A stretch of 64,000 bases of DNA. It comes from Flavobacterium sp. H122 (GTDB taxonomy: Bacteria; Bacteroidota; Bacteroidia; Flavobacteriales; Flavobacteriaceae). Where the stretch lies: contig NZ_SJZD01000007.1 in the NCBI RefSeq assembly GCF_004959765.1, forward strand, positions 62,001 through 126,000. Reading direction: 5' to 3'. The translations under genes and the position numbers were made by a program. Shown piece by piece: positions 8,696 through 17,679 of this stretch. Position 1 is the first letter of the stretch; each line of letters opens with the position of its first letter. The notes under the pieces were generated by a model, which did no database searches, was not told where the DNA came from, and saw only the letters and a program-made list of their open reading frames with translations.

Positions 8696-9451
8696 TCAAT
8701 CTATTATCAATGTTTTTACAGCATTTCCATATTCAGTTCTCAACACCATCATATAAGAACCTTTACTTAAACCTGAAACATTCAATTTATTATCTAAAGT
8801 GGAAATCTCCTGTTTCATAATTACCTTACCAAGTGAGTCATAGATTTTCGCTTCTCCTTTTGTAACCTTTTCAGGGAGTTCAAACACAAAAAATTCTTTT
8901 GAAGGATTTGGATATACTTTTAGGGTATCCATTAAAAAGTCCTCAGTTCCCAAAGATAAGTTTGCTGTTAATGTACCGCAATTCCCTAAACCATGATAAC
9001 CTATTAAGGTTGAACCTGGACGTCTCGCAAAAATCACATTCAACGGCTGAGCCGAAGCAGGAAACGTATAATCGGTTGATTCTGTAGCAACTCGTGCTCT
9101 TGTCATAACAACTGTTCTAACGGTTGAATTGACGGTATTTGAAGAAAGTGTCCAATTTTGCGTATCTGTAGGTGGAGTTGTACCAACACCGTCAAAACTC
9201 CTGTCTGATATGTTAGTCCCATTAAAAATAATAACATCTTTACCAGTATCATCCATCGTTGTTGCATCAAAACCTATGCCCAGCCAACTGGTGCTTGGAC
9301 CTACTAAAGTTACAGTAACCGTTGTACTGTTTACATCAATTTTTCCGGAGTAGTCACCAAAAAAGGTCATAGTTCCGGTGGAATAGTTTTGCCCCATAAG
9401 ACCAAGTACAGAGAAAATTATGACCAAAAAAGCAAGTACATTTTTTTTCAT
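8696..9451 (-). CDS. Secreted DOMON-like protein with T9SS sorting domain
   Basis: A 251-residue secreted protein. After the signal peptide comes a beta domain of about 150 residues resembling DOMON (cytochrome/sugar-binding) modules: SWLGIGFDATTMDDTGKDVI near residues 55-75, and IFARRPGSTLIGYHGLG near 140-156. Met66 and His153 sit where the haem-b ligands of cellobiose-dehydrogenase-type DOMON domains occur, so haem binding is possible but unproven. Residues from about 175 (LKVYPNPSKEFFVFELP to KGSYMMVLRTEYGNAVKTL) form a type A type-IX-secretion sorting domain, which would send the protein to the cell surface. It lies between the ankyrin gene and the DUF5777 barrel in one operon. Confidence 0.82.
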   Translation of the reverse strand: MKKNVLAFLVIIFSVLGLMGQNYSTGTMTFFGDYSGKIDVNSTTVTVTLVGPSTSWLGIGFDATTMDDTGKDVIIFNGTNISDRSFDGVGTTPPTDTQNWTLSSNTVNSTVRTVVMTRARVATESTDYTFPASAQPLNVIFARRPGSTLIGYHGLGNCGTLTANLSLGTEDFLMDTLKVYPNPSKEFFVFELPEKVTKGEAKIYDSLGKVIMKQEISTLDNKLNVSGLSKGSYMMVLRTEYGNAVKTLIID

Positions 9452-9452
9452 A

Positions 9453-9977
9453 TTATTTAGTTTTTAAAATTTGAATCATCTGATCATCATTTGCAATAAC
9501 AGCATAATCAAAAGCTGTTTTTTTTCGTATATCCGCCAAATCCACATTCGCTTTGTATTGAATCAACAATGATGCTATATCGTATAATTTAAAATTTACT
9601 GCATAATGCAAAGCCGTTGTTCCATTCTTATCGGAAAAATTTGGATTTGCCCCATTTTTCAACAATAATTTCACAATTTGAATATTATTTTTCACCGAAG
9701 CCGCCATTAACGCCGTTCCCATCCCACTTGTACAATCAATATTTTTGACCTTTTGAACGATAAATTCAACAACCTCATAATTATTTTTATAAGAGGCTAT
9801 AATCAATGGTGTATTTCCTTCCTCATTGACCGCATTAACAATATCAGGATTCTTTTTCACCAACTCAATCATCTCATTTACATTACCCGTTCGCGCGATT
9901 GCAAAAACATCCGATTGGGAAAAACCGGTCATTGGCATACACAAAACAATCAATAACACTTTAAAAATATCACTCAT
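9453..9977 (-). CDS. Secreted ankyrin-repeat protein
   Basis: A 174-residue protein with an N-terminal signal peptide (about residues 1-20, ending GFSQ) followed by four to five ankyrin repeats: VNEEGNTPLIIASYKNNYEV, GMGTALMAASVKNNIQIVKL, NGTTALHYAVNFKLYDIASL and KKTAFDYAVIANDDQMIQIL. It is the first gene of the leftward operon and ends one base before the DOMON gene start. Periplasmic ankyrin proteins in other bacteria assist redox enzymes such as catalase; a scaffold role for the neighbouring redox proteins is inferred. A TAnnTTTG promoter element lies in the divergent spacer upstream. Confidence 0.87.
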   Translation of the reverse strand: MSDIFKVLLIVLCMPMTGFSQSDVFAIARTGNVNEMIELVKKNPDIVNAVNEEGNTPLIIASYKNNYEVVEFIVQKVKNIDCTSGMGTALMAASVKNNIQIVKLLLKNGANPNFSDKNGTTALHYAVNFKLYDIASLLIQYKANVDLADIRKKTAFDYAVIANDDQMIQILKTK

Positions 9978-10004
9978 TTTTAATAAAAAAATAATTTATT
10001 CTAT

Positions 10005-10012
10005 CAAATTTA
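10005..10012 (-). promoter_or_regulatory. Putative -7 element (TAAATTTG) for the ankyrin-DOMON-DUF5777 operon
   Basis: On the minus strand TAAATTTG matches the Bacteroidota TAnnTTTG -7 box 28 bp upstream of the ankyrin ATG. A TTG at -33 with standard spacing is not obvious (nearest is 23 bp upstream). Confidence 0.4.
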
Positions 10013-10081
10013 ACAATATTTTTATTAATATTTTACAAAAATTAAACTAATTTTAATTACTCAATCACAAACACAGGTTCT

Positions 10082-10432
10082 ATGAAAAAAGCAATCATTC
10101 CATCACTTTTTTTTCTTATTACAAGTTGTGAAAACCAAAGCGAATCAGATTTAACAAACCCTGTCCCGGAAAAAGCGACTTACAGCAAAGATGTTAAATC
10201 CATCATTGACAACAATTGCATAATCTGCCATACCGCTCCTCCAAAAAATGGAGCACCAATGCCATTAAATTCGAAGTTATCAGTACAGGACGCCATAATC
10301 AACAAAGGATTAATCAACCGGATATCCCTGCAGCAAGGAGATCCTGATTTGATGCCTTACGGAGGAACCAGACTGCCACAAGTCAGTATAGACATAATTA
10401 TAAAGTGGCAGCAGGACGGCTTTCAGGACTGA
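10082..10432 (+). CDS. Monohaem c-type cytochrome lipoprotein
   Basis: A 116-residue lipoprotein: signal peptide with lipobox FFLITSC (Cys16) and a small class I-like cytochrome domain. The covalent haem site is NNCIICH (Cys46, Cys49, His50) and the likely axial methionine is in PDLMPYGGTRLP. Such single-haem domains of about 80 residues are seen as electron shuttles anchored in the outer or inner membrane. It is divergent from the ankyrin/DOMON/DUF5777 operon and 16 bp upstream of the YceI gene. Its place in the cluster suggests electron transfer to or from the DOMON protein or a quinone-binding YceI protein. Confidence 0.88.
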   Translation: MKKAIIPSLFFLITSCENQSESDLTNPVPEKATYSKDVKSIIDNNCIICHTAPPKNGAPMPLNSKLSVQDAIINKGLINRISLQQGDPDLMPYGGTRLPQVSIDIIIKWQQDGFQD

Positions 10433-10448
10433 TTTTTTAACTTAAAAA

Positions 10449-11000
10449 ATGTCATCAATGAAAACTTTAGTATTTTTTTTACTTGGTAACGTATTTCTCT
10501 CAGGTTTTTATGCGCAGGATAAAATCCTAACCAAAACCGGAACCACTGTATTCGAAGCATCAGTTCCTTCTTTTGAAGAAGTAAAAGCAACCAATAAAAA
10601 TTCCGGATGCATTCTAAACACAAATACTGGTGAAATTGTCGGCTTGATTCTCATAAAAGGTTTCAAATTCAGACTGGCACTGATGGAAGAACATTTCAAT
10701 GAAAATTACATGGAAAGCAGCAAATACCCAAAAGCAGTTTTTAAAGGCAAGGTGACCAATTTCAACTGGAAAGAAGTCGGTTCAACTCCACAACAGTATG
10801 ACATAAACGGAACAATGGAAATACACGGGAAATCAAAAGAGATTACTATACAAGCTAAAATTTACAAAAAAGAAGATGCCACTATACTAACCTCTGATTT
10901 CATATTGAACACTGATGATTATAACATTGAACTCCCTCTATTTATAAGAAGTAAAGTTGCCAAAAAAGTAAATGTTACAATTAATTACCAATTGAGATAA
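10449..11000 (+). CDS. YceI family protein
   Basis: A 183-residue secreted YceI-like lipocalin. The signal peptide ends GFYAQ; the body shows AMEEHFNENYMESSKYP-type sequence (EEHFNENYMESSKYPKAVFK) and the C-terminal pattern INGTMEIHGKSKEITI, which are the hallmark YceI segments preceding the last strands. YceI folds bind isoprenoid or quinone-like lipids in the periplasm. The start is either ATG at 10449 or the ATG three codons later; the second gives the cleaner signal peptide. It follows the cytochrome c lipoprotein closely and the two are presumably co-transcribed. Confidence 0.9.
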   Translation: MSSMKTLVFFLLGNVFLSGFYAQDKILTKTGTTVFEASVPSFEEVKATNKNSGCILNTNTGEIVGLILIKGFKFRLALMEEHFNENYMESSKYPKAVFKGKVTNFNWKEVGSTPQQYDINGTMEIHGKSKEITIQAKIYKKEDATILTSDFILNTDDYNIELPLFIRSKVAKKVNVTINYQLR

Positions 11001-11066
11001 AACGTTTTTTACAATAACATTAACAACAAACCATTATACTTTTTCATATTTTGCAAAAAAACATAT

Positions 11067-11972
11067 ATGCCCAATAGATTCAACAGAAAATTACGTTCAC
11101 GATACCTAAGAAAACTAACTTATTTAAGCAGTGCAAAAGATTTGTTTTTTATAGGCACAGGAATTATTTTAGCCGGCATTGGTTTAAAGGCATTCCTGCT
11201 TCCCAACCATTTTCTTGATGGAGGCGCCACAGGAGTATCCTTGTTGGCAGAGCGGATTACAAAGATTGACCTGTCTATTTTAATTGTTGTTATAAACATT
11301 CCTTTTTTACTTTTTGGCGCCAGACAGATTTCAACAACATTTGCGCTTAAAAGTGTTTTTGCGATATTTTCACTAGCAATCCTAATCCACTTTATTGAAC
11401 TTCCCATAATTACATCTGACAAATTACTTATAGCGGTCTTTGGCGGTTTTTTCCTGGGTGCAGGAATAGGAATGACAATAAGAGGCGGTGCTGTAATTGA
11501 TGGAACCGAAGTTTTAGCCATAACCGTATCCAGAACCAGCAGCTTAAGCGTTGGTGACTTCATTGCATTGTTTAATGTTGTGCTTTTTTTGACAGCTTCA
11601 TTATTAATCAGTATTGAAACCGCCATGTATTCAATGCTGACTTATCTTTCTGCTTCAAAAACGGTTGATTTTATTATTAATGGTATTGAAGAATATATTG
11701 GTGTCCATATCATTTCAAGAAAAGCCGATGCCATCAAACAATCAATCATCCACAATTTGGGAAGAGGTGTCACAGTCTTTAAATCTGAAAAAGGGTACGG
11801 CTCTTCCGGAGAAGCAGAAAATGAAGGAAAAGTTCTTTTTTGTGTCGTTACCCGCCTTGAAGTATCGAAACTGATTTTTGAAATAGAAAAAATTGACCCG
11901 AAAGCTTTTGTAGTACAAAACAGCATTAAAGACACCAAAGGCGGCATGATAAAGAAAAGACCTTTACATTAG
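11067..11972 (+). CDS. YitT family membrane protein
   Basis: A 301-residue protein with five to six N-terminal helices (DUF161 type: LFFIGTGIILAGIGLKAFLL, FLDGGATGVSLLAERIT, then GGFFLGAGIGMTIRGGAVIDG) and a C-terminal cytoplasmic DUF2179 domain of about 80 residues (GRGVTVFKSEKGYGS to VQNSIKDTKGGM). This is the standard YitT layout; the family is an uncharacterised transporter-like group. It converges on and overlaps the potassium-channel gene by nine bases at the 3' ends, so the two transcripts are antisense to each other at the terminus. Confidence 0.92.
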   Translation: MPNRFNRKLRSRYLRKLTYLSSAKDLFFIGTGIILAGIGLKAFLLPNHFLDGGATGVSLLAERITKIDLSILIVVINIPFLLFGARQISTTFALKSVFAIFSLAILIHFIELPIITSDKLLIAVFGGFFLGAGIGMTIRGGAVIDGTEVLAITVSRTSSLSVGDFIALFNVVLFLTASLLISIETAMYSMLTYLSASKTVDFIINGIEEYIGVHIISRKADAIKQSIIHNLGRGVTVFKSEKGYGSSGEAENEGKVLFCVVTRLEVSKLIFEIEKIDPKAFVVQNSIKDTKGGMIKKRPLH

Positions 11973-12920
11973 GTCAACATTTTTAAACTCATTCAATTTA
12001 TCAAGATGCAAAATGGTAGTATTCATACTGTCATCATCTTCAAACATTGGCAAAAATTTGGCTCCATAAACAACTTCATCAAAAGTATATGAAGTCCTTC
12101 TGGCCACAACAGTACTGAACATATCATCAAAAGCATTGATGTATAAAATAATTTCGCCGCTTTTACCCTTAAAATCTTCCGCTTTAAACTCAAACAACGG
12201 ACTGTCTTCTGTAATAGGATGAACAATAGTCCAATTCAAGGTAAGTAGGTTAATCACATCATATTCTAAATCCAAATTAAAAAATTTATAAACCTTTTTT
12301 CCTTTTTCTTCAACTTCCAAACCCATTGTCAGCTTTGCAGTTGCATCAGAAAGATTGACATTTTTAAACGGAGCCAATCTAACCATTAAAGCTTTCCCAT
12401 CATTAAAAGGTGCAATAAGTGCGTTTTCAGAAAAAAGAATATGCGCCTTAGGCTTACTAAAACGCCCATAAAGCAAACCTGTCGCAATGGCAAAAGCAAG
12501 CAATCCCGACAAGGCTTCCAATGCCGCTGTAAAACTTATCCAAAAACCTTTAGGGCTTATATGTCCATAACCCACCGTTGTAAACGTTTGTGCACTAAAA
12601 AAATAAGCCTGTCCGAACTTTTCAATTTCAGTTACCGCAGTAACACCATTTAAATTCTCTATCCCAATCAGGTAATAAACACAGGTGAAAAATAAATTGA
12701 TAAACAAAAAAACACTCAGAATTACCGTAAAGAATTTCAAGCCTGGCATTTCCAACAACGTATGAAACCAACTGATTTGATCAATAAAAGGAATTCCTGT
12801 TTTAACAACATTTGCTGAACCGTCTTTATTGATAAAGCGTCCTCCGTAATTTTCAGGATTTGAACCGAAACCCGTTTGGGTTGCTGCTAATATTTTTTTC
12901 CTTTTCCTGGTAAAAGCCAT
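11964..12920 (-). CDS. Inward-rectifier (KirBac-type) potassium channel
   Basis: A 318-residue KirBac channel. Two inner-membrane helices flank a pore loop with the selectivity filter TVGYGH (in AQTFTTVGYGHISPKG), preceded by the slide-helix region ISWFHTLLEMPGLKFFT. The C-terminal 170 residues form the immunoglobulin-like cytoplasmic domain (SENALIAPFNDGKALMVRLA; VARRTSYTFDEVVYGAKF). As in other members it should form a tetramer passing K+. It is divergent from nhaA and convergent with the YitT gene; the KirBac and NhaA pair may help potassium and sodium homeostasis but this is only proximity. Confidence 0.95.
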   Translation of the reverse strand: MAFTRKRKKILAATQTGFGSNPENYGGRFINKDGSANVVKTGIPFIDQISWFHTLLEMPGLKFFTVILSVFLFINLFFTCVYYLIGIENLNGVTAVTEIEKFGQAYFFSAQTFTTVGYGHISPKGFWISFTAALEALSGLLAFAIATGLLYGRFSKPKAHILFSENALIAPFNDGKALMVRLAPFKNVNLSDATAKLTMGLEVEEKGKKVYKFFNLDLEYDVINLLTLNWTIVHPITEDSPLFEFKAEDFKGKSGEIILYINAFDDMFSTVVARRTSYTFDEVVYGAKFLPMFEDDDSMNTTILHLDKLNEFKNVDLM

Positions 12921-12972
12921 AAATTGAGGTTATTTCTTGTAAATTTACCAAAATTCCTTAAAAAACTGACTC

Positions 12973-14106
12973 GTGAAATTAACTAAACTTTTTACTTCTT
13001 TTTTTGAAAGCGAAAAAGCCAGTGGCTTGATATTAATATTCTGTACAATTCTTTCAATTGTACTAACCAATTCAAATTTGGGAGAATCCTATCAACATTT
13101 ATGGCATTCTAAAATCGGAGGTTTAAGTATAGAACATATCATTAATGATGGTTTGATGACAATTTTCTTTTTGATGATTGGTTTAGAGTTAGAACGGGAA
13201 ATCTATATAGGAGAACTTTCCAATATAAAAAATGCAATGTTACCCATTTTAGCCGCAGTTGGCGGAATGGTATTTCCTGCTTTAACATATTTTTTCTTTA
13301 ACAACAACACTCCATACAGCAACGGAATTGGGATTCCAATGGCTACCGACATAGCTTTTGCGATAGGAGTTTTATCATTATTAGGCAATAAGGTTCCTTC
13401 TTCATTAAAAGTATTTCTGACCGCTCTGGCAGTAATTGATGATTTAGGAGCAATACTCGTCATAGCTTTATTTTATTCAACCAACATGGACTGGGTTAAT
13501 CTGGGAATTGCAATAGGCCTGTTTGGTATTTTACTACTCATGAACCGATTAAAAATTTACCGTCTTTGGCCCTATCTTTTTTTAGGTCTTTTCATGTGGT
13601 ATTTCATGCTTTATTCGGGGGTACATGCTACTATTACTGGTGTATTACTTGCATTTGCCATACCTTTTGAAAATGGGACTAAGAAAACTGTTTCTTATCA
13701 ACTTGAACAAAAATTACACTGGCCGGTTGCTTTTATTATTCTTCCTTTATTTGCATTGGCAAACACCGCAATTTCATTGCAATTTAATCCAAACGAAGGT
13801 TTATTCCCTGTTTATGGTCTAGGAATAATTTTGGGATTAGTTCTTGGCAAACCTATAGGCATCACATTATTTTCTTGGATATCAGTAAAACTTAAAGCAG
13901 CTTCTTTACCGGACGATTTAAACTGGAAAATGATTTTTGGAGCAGGAATTTTAGGAGGAATTGGCTTTACTATGTCTATATTTATTGCTCTATTAGCTTT
14001 TACAGACGCAACCGTTATTAACAATTCGAAACTATATATTATTATAGGCTCTCTTATTGCTGGTATTTCGGGATTATTTTATTTAAAAACTGTTTTAAAG
14101 AAATAA
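12973..14106 (+). CDS. nhaA: Na+/H+ antiporter NhaA
   Basis: A 377-residue NhaA with about twelve helices, the usual length. The central double-aspartate motif is visible in FLTALAVIDDLGAILVIALFY, and the family segments DGLMTIFFLMIGLELEREI, IPMATDIAFAIGVLSLLG and GGIGFTMSIFIALLAF are all present. The transporter exchanges cytoplasmic Na+ for external H+. The only sensible start is a GTG at 12973, reading (M)KLTKLFTSFFESEKASG; no upstream ATG fits. It is transcribed divergently from the KirBac channel gene with only 52 bp between them. Confidence 0.96.
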   Translation: MKLTKLFTSFFESEKASGLILIFCTILSIVLTNSNLGESYQHLWHSKIGGLSIEHIINDGLMTIFFLMIGLELEREIYIGELSNIKNAMLPILAAVGGMVFPALTYFFFNNNTPYSNGIGIPMATDIAFAIGVLSLLGNKVPSSLKVFLTALAVIDDLGAILVIALFYSTNMDWVNLGIAIGLFGILLLMNRLKIYRLWPYLFLGLFMWYFMLYSGVHATITGVLLAFAIPFENGTKKTVSYQLEQKLHWPVAFIILPLFALANTAISLQFNPNEGLFPVYGLGIILGLVLGKPIGITLFSWISVKLKAASLPDDLNWKMIFGAGILGGIGFTMSIFIALLAFTDATVINNSKLYIIIGSLIAGISGLFYLKTVLKK

Positions 14107-14276
14107 AAAAGTCTTAAACGGGAACCTTTACTTTTAATCTATCTAATTCGTCCAGAATACAATTCGCAACACAAATGACCATTTAATCGATTAATATTGC
14201 ACTATATCTAGAAAACAAGCTTAACATATCTGTCAAATCAATAATTTATTATTTTCACGGCCTAAAAACAAAAACC

Positions 14277-14750
14277 ATGAAAAAATTATTTATTGTTTCG
14301 AGCTTTATTATTTTAAATTGCTTAACTGTTTCTGCTCAAGAGAGACAAAAAATAAGAGCTGTGAACAGCACTGATATAAAAATTCAAAAAGCAGAAGAAA
14401 AAAAGCCGGCTGTGGAAGAATTAATAGCGCAACTTCAAAATGAAATAAATCAATTGAAAGCTGAACTGGAAAAGCAAAAAACAGCAACAGTAGTAAATTA
14501 CAAAGTACTGGATTATAGTATCGGTCAATTAAAGGCAAAAGATAACGAAGTTGATACCAGAATTAACGATGTTGATTCTAAAATTAACCTGAATTTTTCA
14601 AAATTTGAAAAACACGTCCATTCTATGGGATCTTATCGAATTACTGGATTTGTATCATCTAAATTAGATTGCTGTGCTCAAAACGTAAAAGTAGCTACTG
14701 CAGATTCTTCCGATAATTCAAACACTACAGGAAAACCTATTTCTCAGTAA
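14277..14750 (+). CDS. Secreted coiled-coil protein of unknown function
   Basis: A 157-residue protein with signal peptide (ends VSAQ) and a helical heptad region at about residues 38-70 (EELIAQLQNEINQLKAELEK), then a second heptad stretch with repeated DVDSKIN units. A hydrophobic or enzymatic domain is absent. The C-terminal 30 residues contain a Cys pair (KLDCCAQNVK) and a serine/threonine-rich tail. It could be a periplasmic trimeric coiled coil; I do not recognise the family. A strong bidirectional terminator follows. Confidence 0.7.
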   Translation: MKKLFIVSSFIILNCLTVSAQERQKIRAVNSTDIKIQKAEEKKPAVEELIAQLQNEINQLKAELEKQKTATVVNYKVLDYSIGQLKAKDNEVDTRINDVDSKINLNFSKFEKHVHSMGSYRITGFVSSKLDCCAQNVKVATADSSDNSNTTGKPISQ

Positions 14751-14772
14751 TTTAACAACTTAAAAGCCATAA

Positions 14773-14807
14773 AAAAATCCCGAGATTACTCGGGATTTTT
14801 TTTATTT
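14773..14807. terminator. Bidirectional terminator between the coiled-coil gene and carB
   Basis: AAAAATCCCGAG, loop ATTA, CTCGGGATTTTT, with a T run on both strands. It serves the + strand gene ending at 14750 and the leftward carB, whose stop codon lies inside the element. Confidence 0.85.
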
Positions 14808-17654
14808 AGTAAGATACATTTTTCTTCTAGAGTACAATTCGTAGAATTGATCATCTTTTAAATCATCGATAAACAAAATACTCTCTCCAGTCGATTTCAT
14901 TTCCGGACCTAAAGCTTTATTCACTCCAGGAAACTTATTGAATGAGAATACCGGTTGCTTGATAGCGTATCCGTTTAACTTAGGATTGAATTCGAAGTCG
15001 GTAACTTTCTTCTCTCCTAACATTACTTTAGTTGCATAATTTACATAAGGCTCACCATACGCTTTTGCAATAAAAGGAACAGTACGTGACGCTCTAGGAT
15101 TTGCTTCGATGATATACACCATATCATCTTTAATAGCAAACTGAATATTAATCAAACCTACGGTCTTTAATGCTACAGCAATTTTCTTCGTATGATCCTT
15201 AATCTGCTGCATTACAAACTCACCCAAATTAAATGGTGGTAAAGTAGCATTACTATCTCCCGAGTGTACTCCACATGGCTCAATATGCTCCATGATTCCT
15301 ATGATATACACATTCTCGCCATCGCAAATTGCATCAGCCTCAGCTTCTATTGCGCCGTCTAAGTAATTATCTAACAACAATTTGTTATTAGGAATATGTT
15401 TTAAAATCTCAATTACGTGCTCTTCAAGCTCCTGCTTATTGATAACAATCTTCATTCCCTGTCCACCTAGCACATATGAAGGACGCACCAATAATGGAAA
15501 ATCCAATTCATCAGCCAATGCTACTGCCTGTTCTGCATTTTCAGCTACCCCAAACTTAGGAAAAGGGATACCCAACTGCGTCAGCAATTCAGAGAAACGT
15601 CCGCGGTCTTCCGCTAAATCCAAAGCATCAAAACTTGTCCCTATAATTTTGATTCCGTATTTATTAAGCTTCTCAGCCAGTTTAAGTGCTGTTTGACCTC
15701 CCAACTGAACAATAACACCTTCAGGCTTTTCATGACGGATAATATCATAAATATGTTCCCAGAAAACCGGTTCGAAGTATAATTTATCAGCCGTATCAAA
15801 GTCGGTAGAAACCGTTTCAGGATTACAGTTAATCATGATAGTTTCGTAACCGCATTCTTTAGCTGCCAATACACCGTGTACACAAGAGTAGTCAAATTCA
15901 ATTCCCTGTCCTATTCGGTTAGGTCCTGAACCTAAAACTACAATTTTCTTTTTATCAGTAACCTCACTTTCATTAGCTACATAACGAGTACCATCAGGAC
16001 GCTCAATTTCAGCTTCAAAAGTTGAATAGTAATAAGGAGTCTGCGCTTTAAACTCAGCCGCACAAGTATCTACCAGTTTATACACACGCTGAATATTCAT
16101 TGTATCACGTAATGCATGAACCTGACTTTCCAGACAGTTTAACATGTGGGCAATCTGGCGGTCTCCGTATCCTTTCTGTTTCGCTTCCAATAACAATTCT
16201 TTCGGAAGTGTATCCAATGTATATTTTGAAATTTCTTTCTCTAATAAAAACAATTCCTCATACTGTTTCAGGTACCACATGTCAATTTTAGTGATTTCAT
16301 GAATTCTTGACAAAGGAATACCCATTGCGATTGCATCATAAAGCACAAAAACTCTATCCCAACTCGCATGAGTTAATTTTTCTATAATCTGCTCATAGTT
16401 ATTATACCCTTTCCCGTCAGCTCCTAAACCATTACGTTTAATTTCCAGCGACTGAGTAGCTTTGTGCAATGCTTCCTGGAACGAACGTCCAATTCCCATT
16501 ACCTCACCAACAGATTTCATCTGAAGACCTAAAGTTCTGTCTGAACCTTCAAATTTATCGAAGTTCCAACGAGGGATTTTCACAATTACATAATCTAACG
16601 TAGGCTCAAATAAAGCCGAAGTTGATTTTGTAATTTGGTTTTGCAATTCATCCAAAGTATACCCTAGTGCCAGTTTTGTAGCAATTTTAGCAATTGGATA
16701 ACCAGTTGCTTTTGACGCTAAAGCTGATGAACGTGACACACGAGGATTGATTTCGATTGCAACGATATCTTCTTTGTCATCAGGAGAAACTGCAAACTGA
16801 ACATTACAACCTCCTGCGAAGTTTCCTATACTACGCATCATGTGCATCGCCATGTCACGCATTTTTTGGAATGTAGTGTCAGACAAAGTCATAGCAGGTG
16901 CCACAGTGATACTATCTCCGGTATGAATTCCCATTGGATCCATATTTTCAATAGTACAAATGATTACTACGTTATCGTTTTTATCACGAAGCAGTTCCAA
17001 TTCATATTCTTTCCAGCCTAAAAGTGCTTTATCAATTAACACCTCGTGGATTGGAGATGCCTCTAAACCTCTTGTTAATAAAGTATCAAAATCTTCTTTT
17101 TTATGCACGAAAGCCGCTCCTGTTCCTCCAAGTGTAAATGAAGGGCGGATTACTAAAGGAAAACCAAATTCCTGAGCAATTTCTTTTCCTTTTAAGAATG
17201 AATTTGCAGTTTTTGCAGGAGCCTGAGGGATTCCAATTTTATTTAATAAATCCTTGAACTTATCTCTGTCCTCAGTAATCTCGATAGCATTAACGTCAAC
17301 TCCGATAAGTTTTACATTAAAATCTTTCCAAATACCTTTATCTTCAGCTTCAAGACAAAGATTTAAGGCAGTTTGTCCTCCCATAGTAGGCAATACCGCG
17401 TCGATTTGCGGATGTGCTTTCAGGATTTCGATAATAGATTTTGTTGTAAGCGGTTTAAGATAAACATGATCAGCCATTGAAGGATCTGTCATGATTGTTG
17501 CCGGATTGGAATTGATTAAGATAACTTCAATTCCTTCTTCACGCAATGAACGTGCTGATTGTGATCCTGAATAATCAAACTCGCAGGCCTGACCAATAAT
17601 AATTGGCCCAGACCCAATAATTAAAACCGACTTAATTGAATTGTCTTTAGGCAT
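14802..17654 (-). CDS. carB: Carbamoyl-phosphate synthase large subunit, without allosteric domain
   Basis: A 950-residue CarB making carbamoyl phosphate from bicarbonate, ammonia (from glutamine by CarA) and two ATP, for pyrimidines and arginine. Both ATP-grasp halves are visible: KSVLIIGSGPIIIGQACEFD and KIVVLGSGPNRIGQGIEFDY begin them, with VIRPSFTLGGTGAAF and LVRPSYVLGGQGMKI as their nucleotide-binding loops and NPRVSRSSALASKATGYPIA and NPRASRTVPFIAKAYG as their metal-binding strands. The protein ends shortly after LGPEMKSTGES, where E. coli CarB continues about 130 residues as the MGS-like domain that binds UMP and ornithine. That regulation should therefore be absent. A long leader hairpin lies just upstream. 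Confidence 0.95.
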   Translation of the reverse strand: MPKDNSIKSVLIIGSGPIIIGQACEFDYSGSQSARSLREEGIEVILINSNPATIMTDPSMADHVYLKPLTTKSIIEILKAHPQIDAVLPTMGGQTALNLCLEAEDKGIWKDFNVKLIGVDVNAIEITEDRDKFKDLLNKIGIPQAPAKTANSFLKGKEIAQEFGFPLVIRPSFTLGGTGAAFVHKKEDFDTLLTRGLEASPIHEVLIDKALLGWKEYELELLRDKNDNVVIICTIENMDPMGIHTGDSITVAPAMTLSDTTFQKMRDMAMHMMRSIGNFAGGCNVQFAVSPDDKEDIVAIEINPRVSRSSALASKATGYPIAKIATKLALGYTLDELQNQITKSTSALFEPTLDYVIVKIPRWNFDKFEGSDRTLGLQMKSVGEVMGIGRSFQEALHKATQSLEIKRNGLGADGKGYNNYEQIIEKLTHASWDRVFVLYDAIAMGIPLSRIHEITKIDMWYLKQYEELFLLEKEISKYTLDTLPKELLLEAKQKGYGDRQIAHMLNCLESQVHALRDTMNIQRVYKLVDTCAAEFKAQTPYYYSTFEAEIERPDGTRYVANESEVTDKKKIVVLGSGPNRIGQGIEFDYSCVHGVLAAKECGYETIMINCNPETVSTDFDTADKLYFEPVFWEHIYDIIRHEKPEGVIVQLGGQTALKLAEKLNKYGIKIIGTSFDALDLAEDRGRFSELLTQLGIPFPKFGVAENAEQAVALADELDFPLLVRPSYVLGGQGMKIVINKQELEEHVIEILKHIPNNKLLLDNYLDGAIEAEADAICDGENVYIIGIMEHIEPCGVHSGDSNATLPPFNLGEFVMQQIKDHTKKIAVALKTVGLINIQFAIKDDMVYIIEANPRASRTVPFIAKAYGEPYVNYATKVMLGEKKVTDFEFNPKLNGYAIKQPVFSFNKFPGVNKALGPEMKSTGESILFIDDLKDDQFYELYSRRKMYLTK

Positions 17655-17679
17655 TGTATGTGTGTTGTTTGTTGTTTAG

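Noticed and set aside
11120..11626. 168-residue reading frame antisense to the YitT gene
   Set aside because: Lies fully opposite a well-supported gene, is of low-complexity Lys/Ile/Pro composition and has no recognisable motif.
15382..15696. 104-residue + strand frame inside carB
   Set aside because: Antisense to a conserved ATP-grasp region; Ser/Cys-rich translation typical of a reverse shadow frame.
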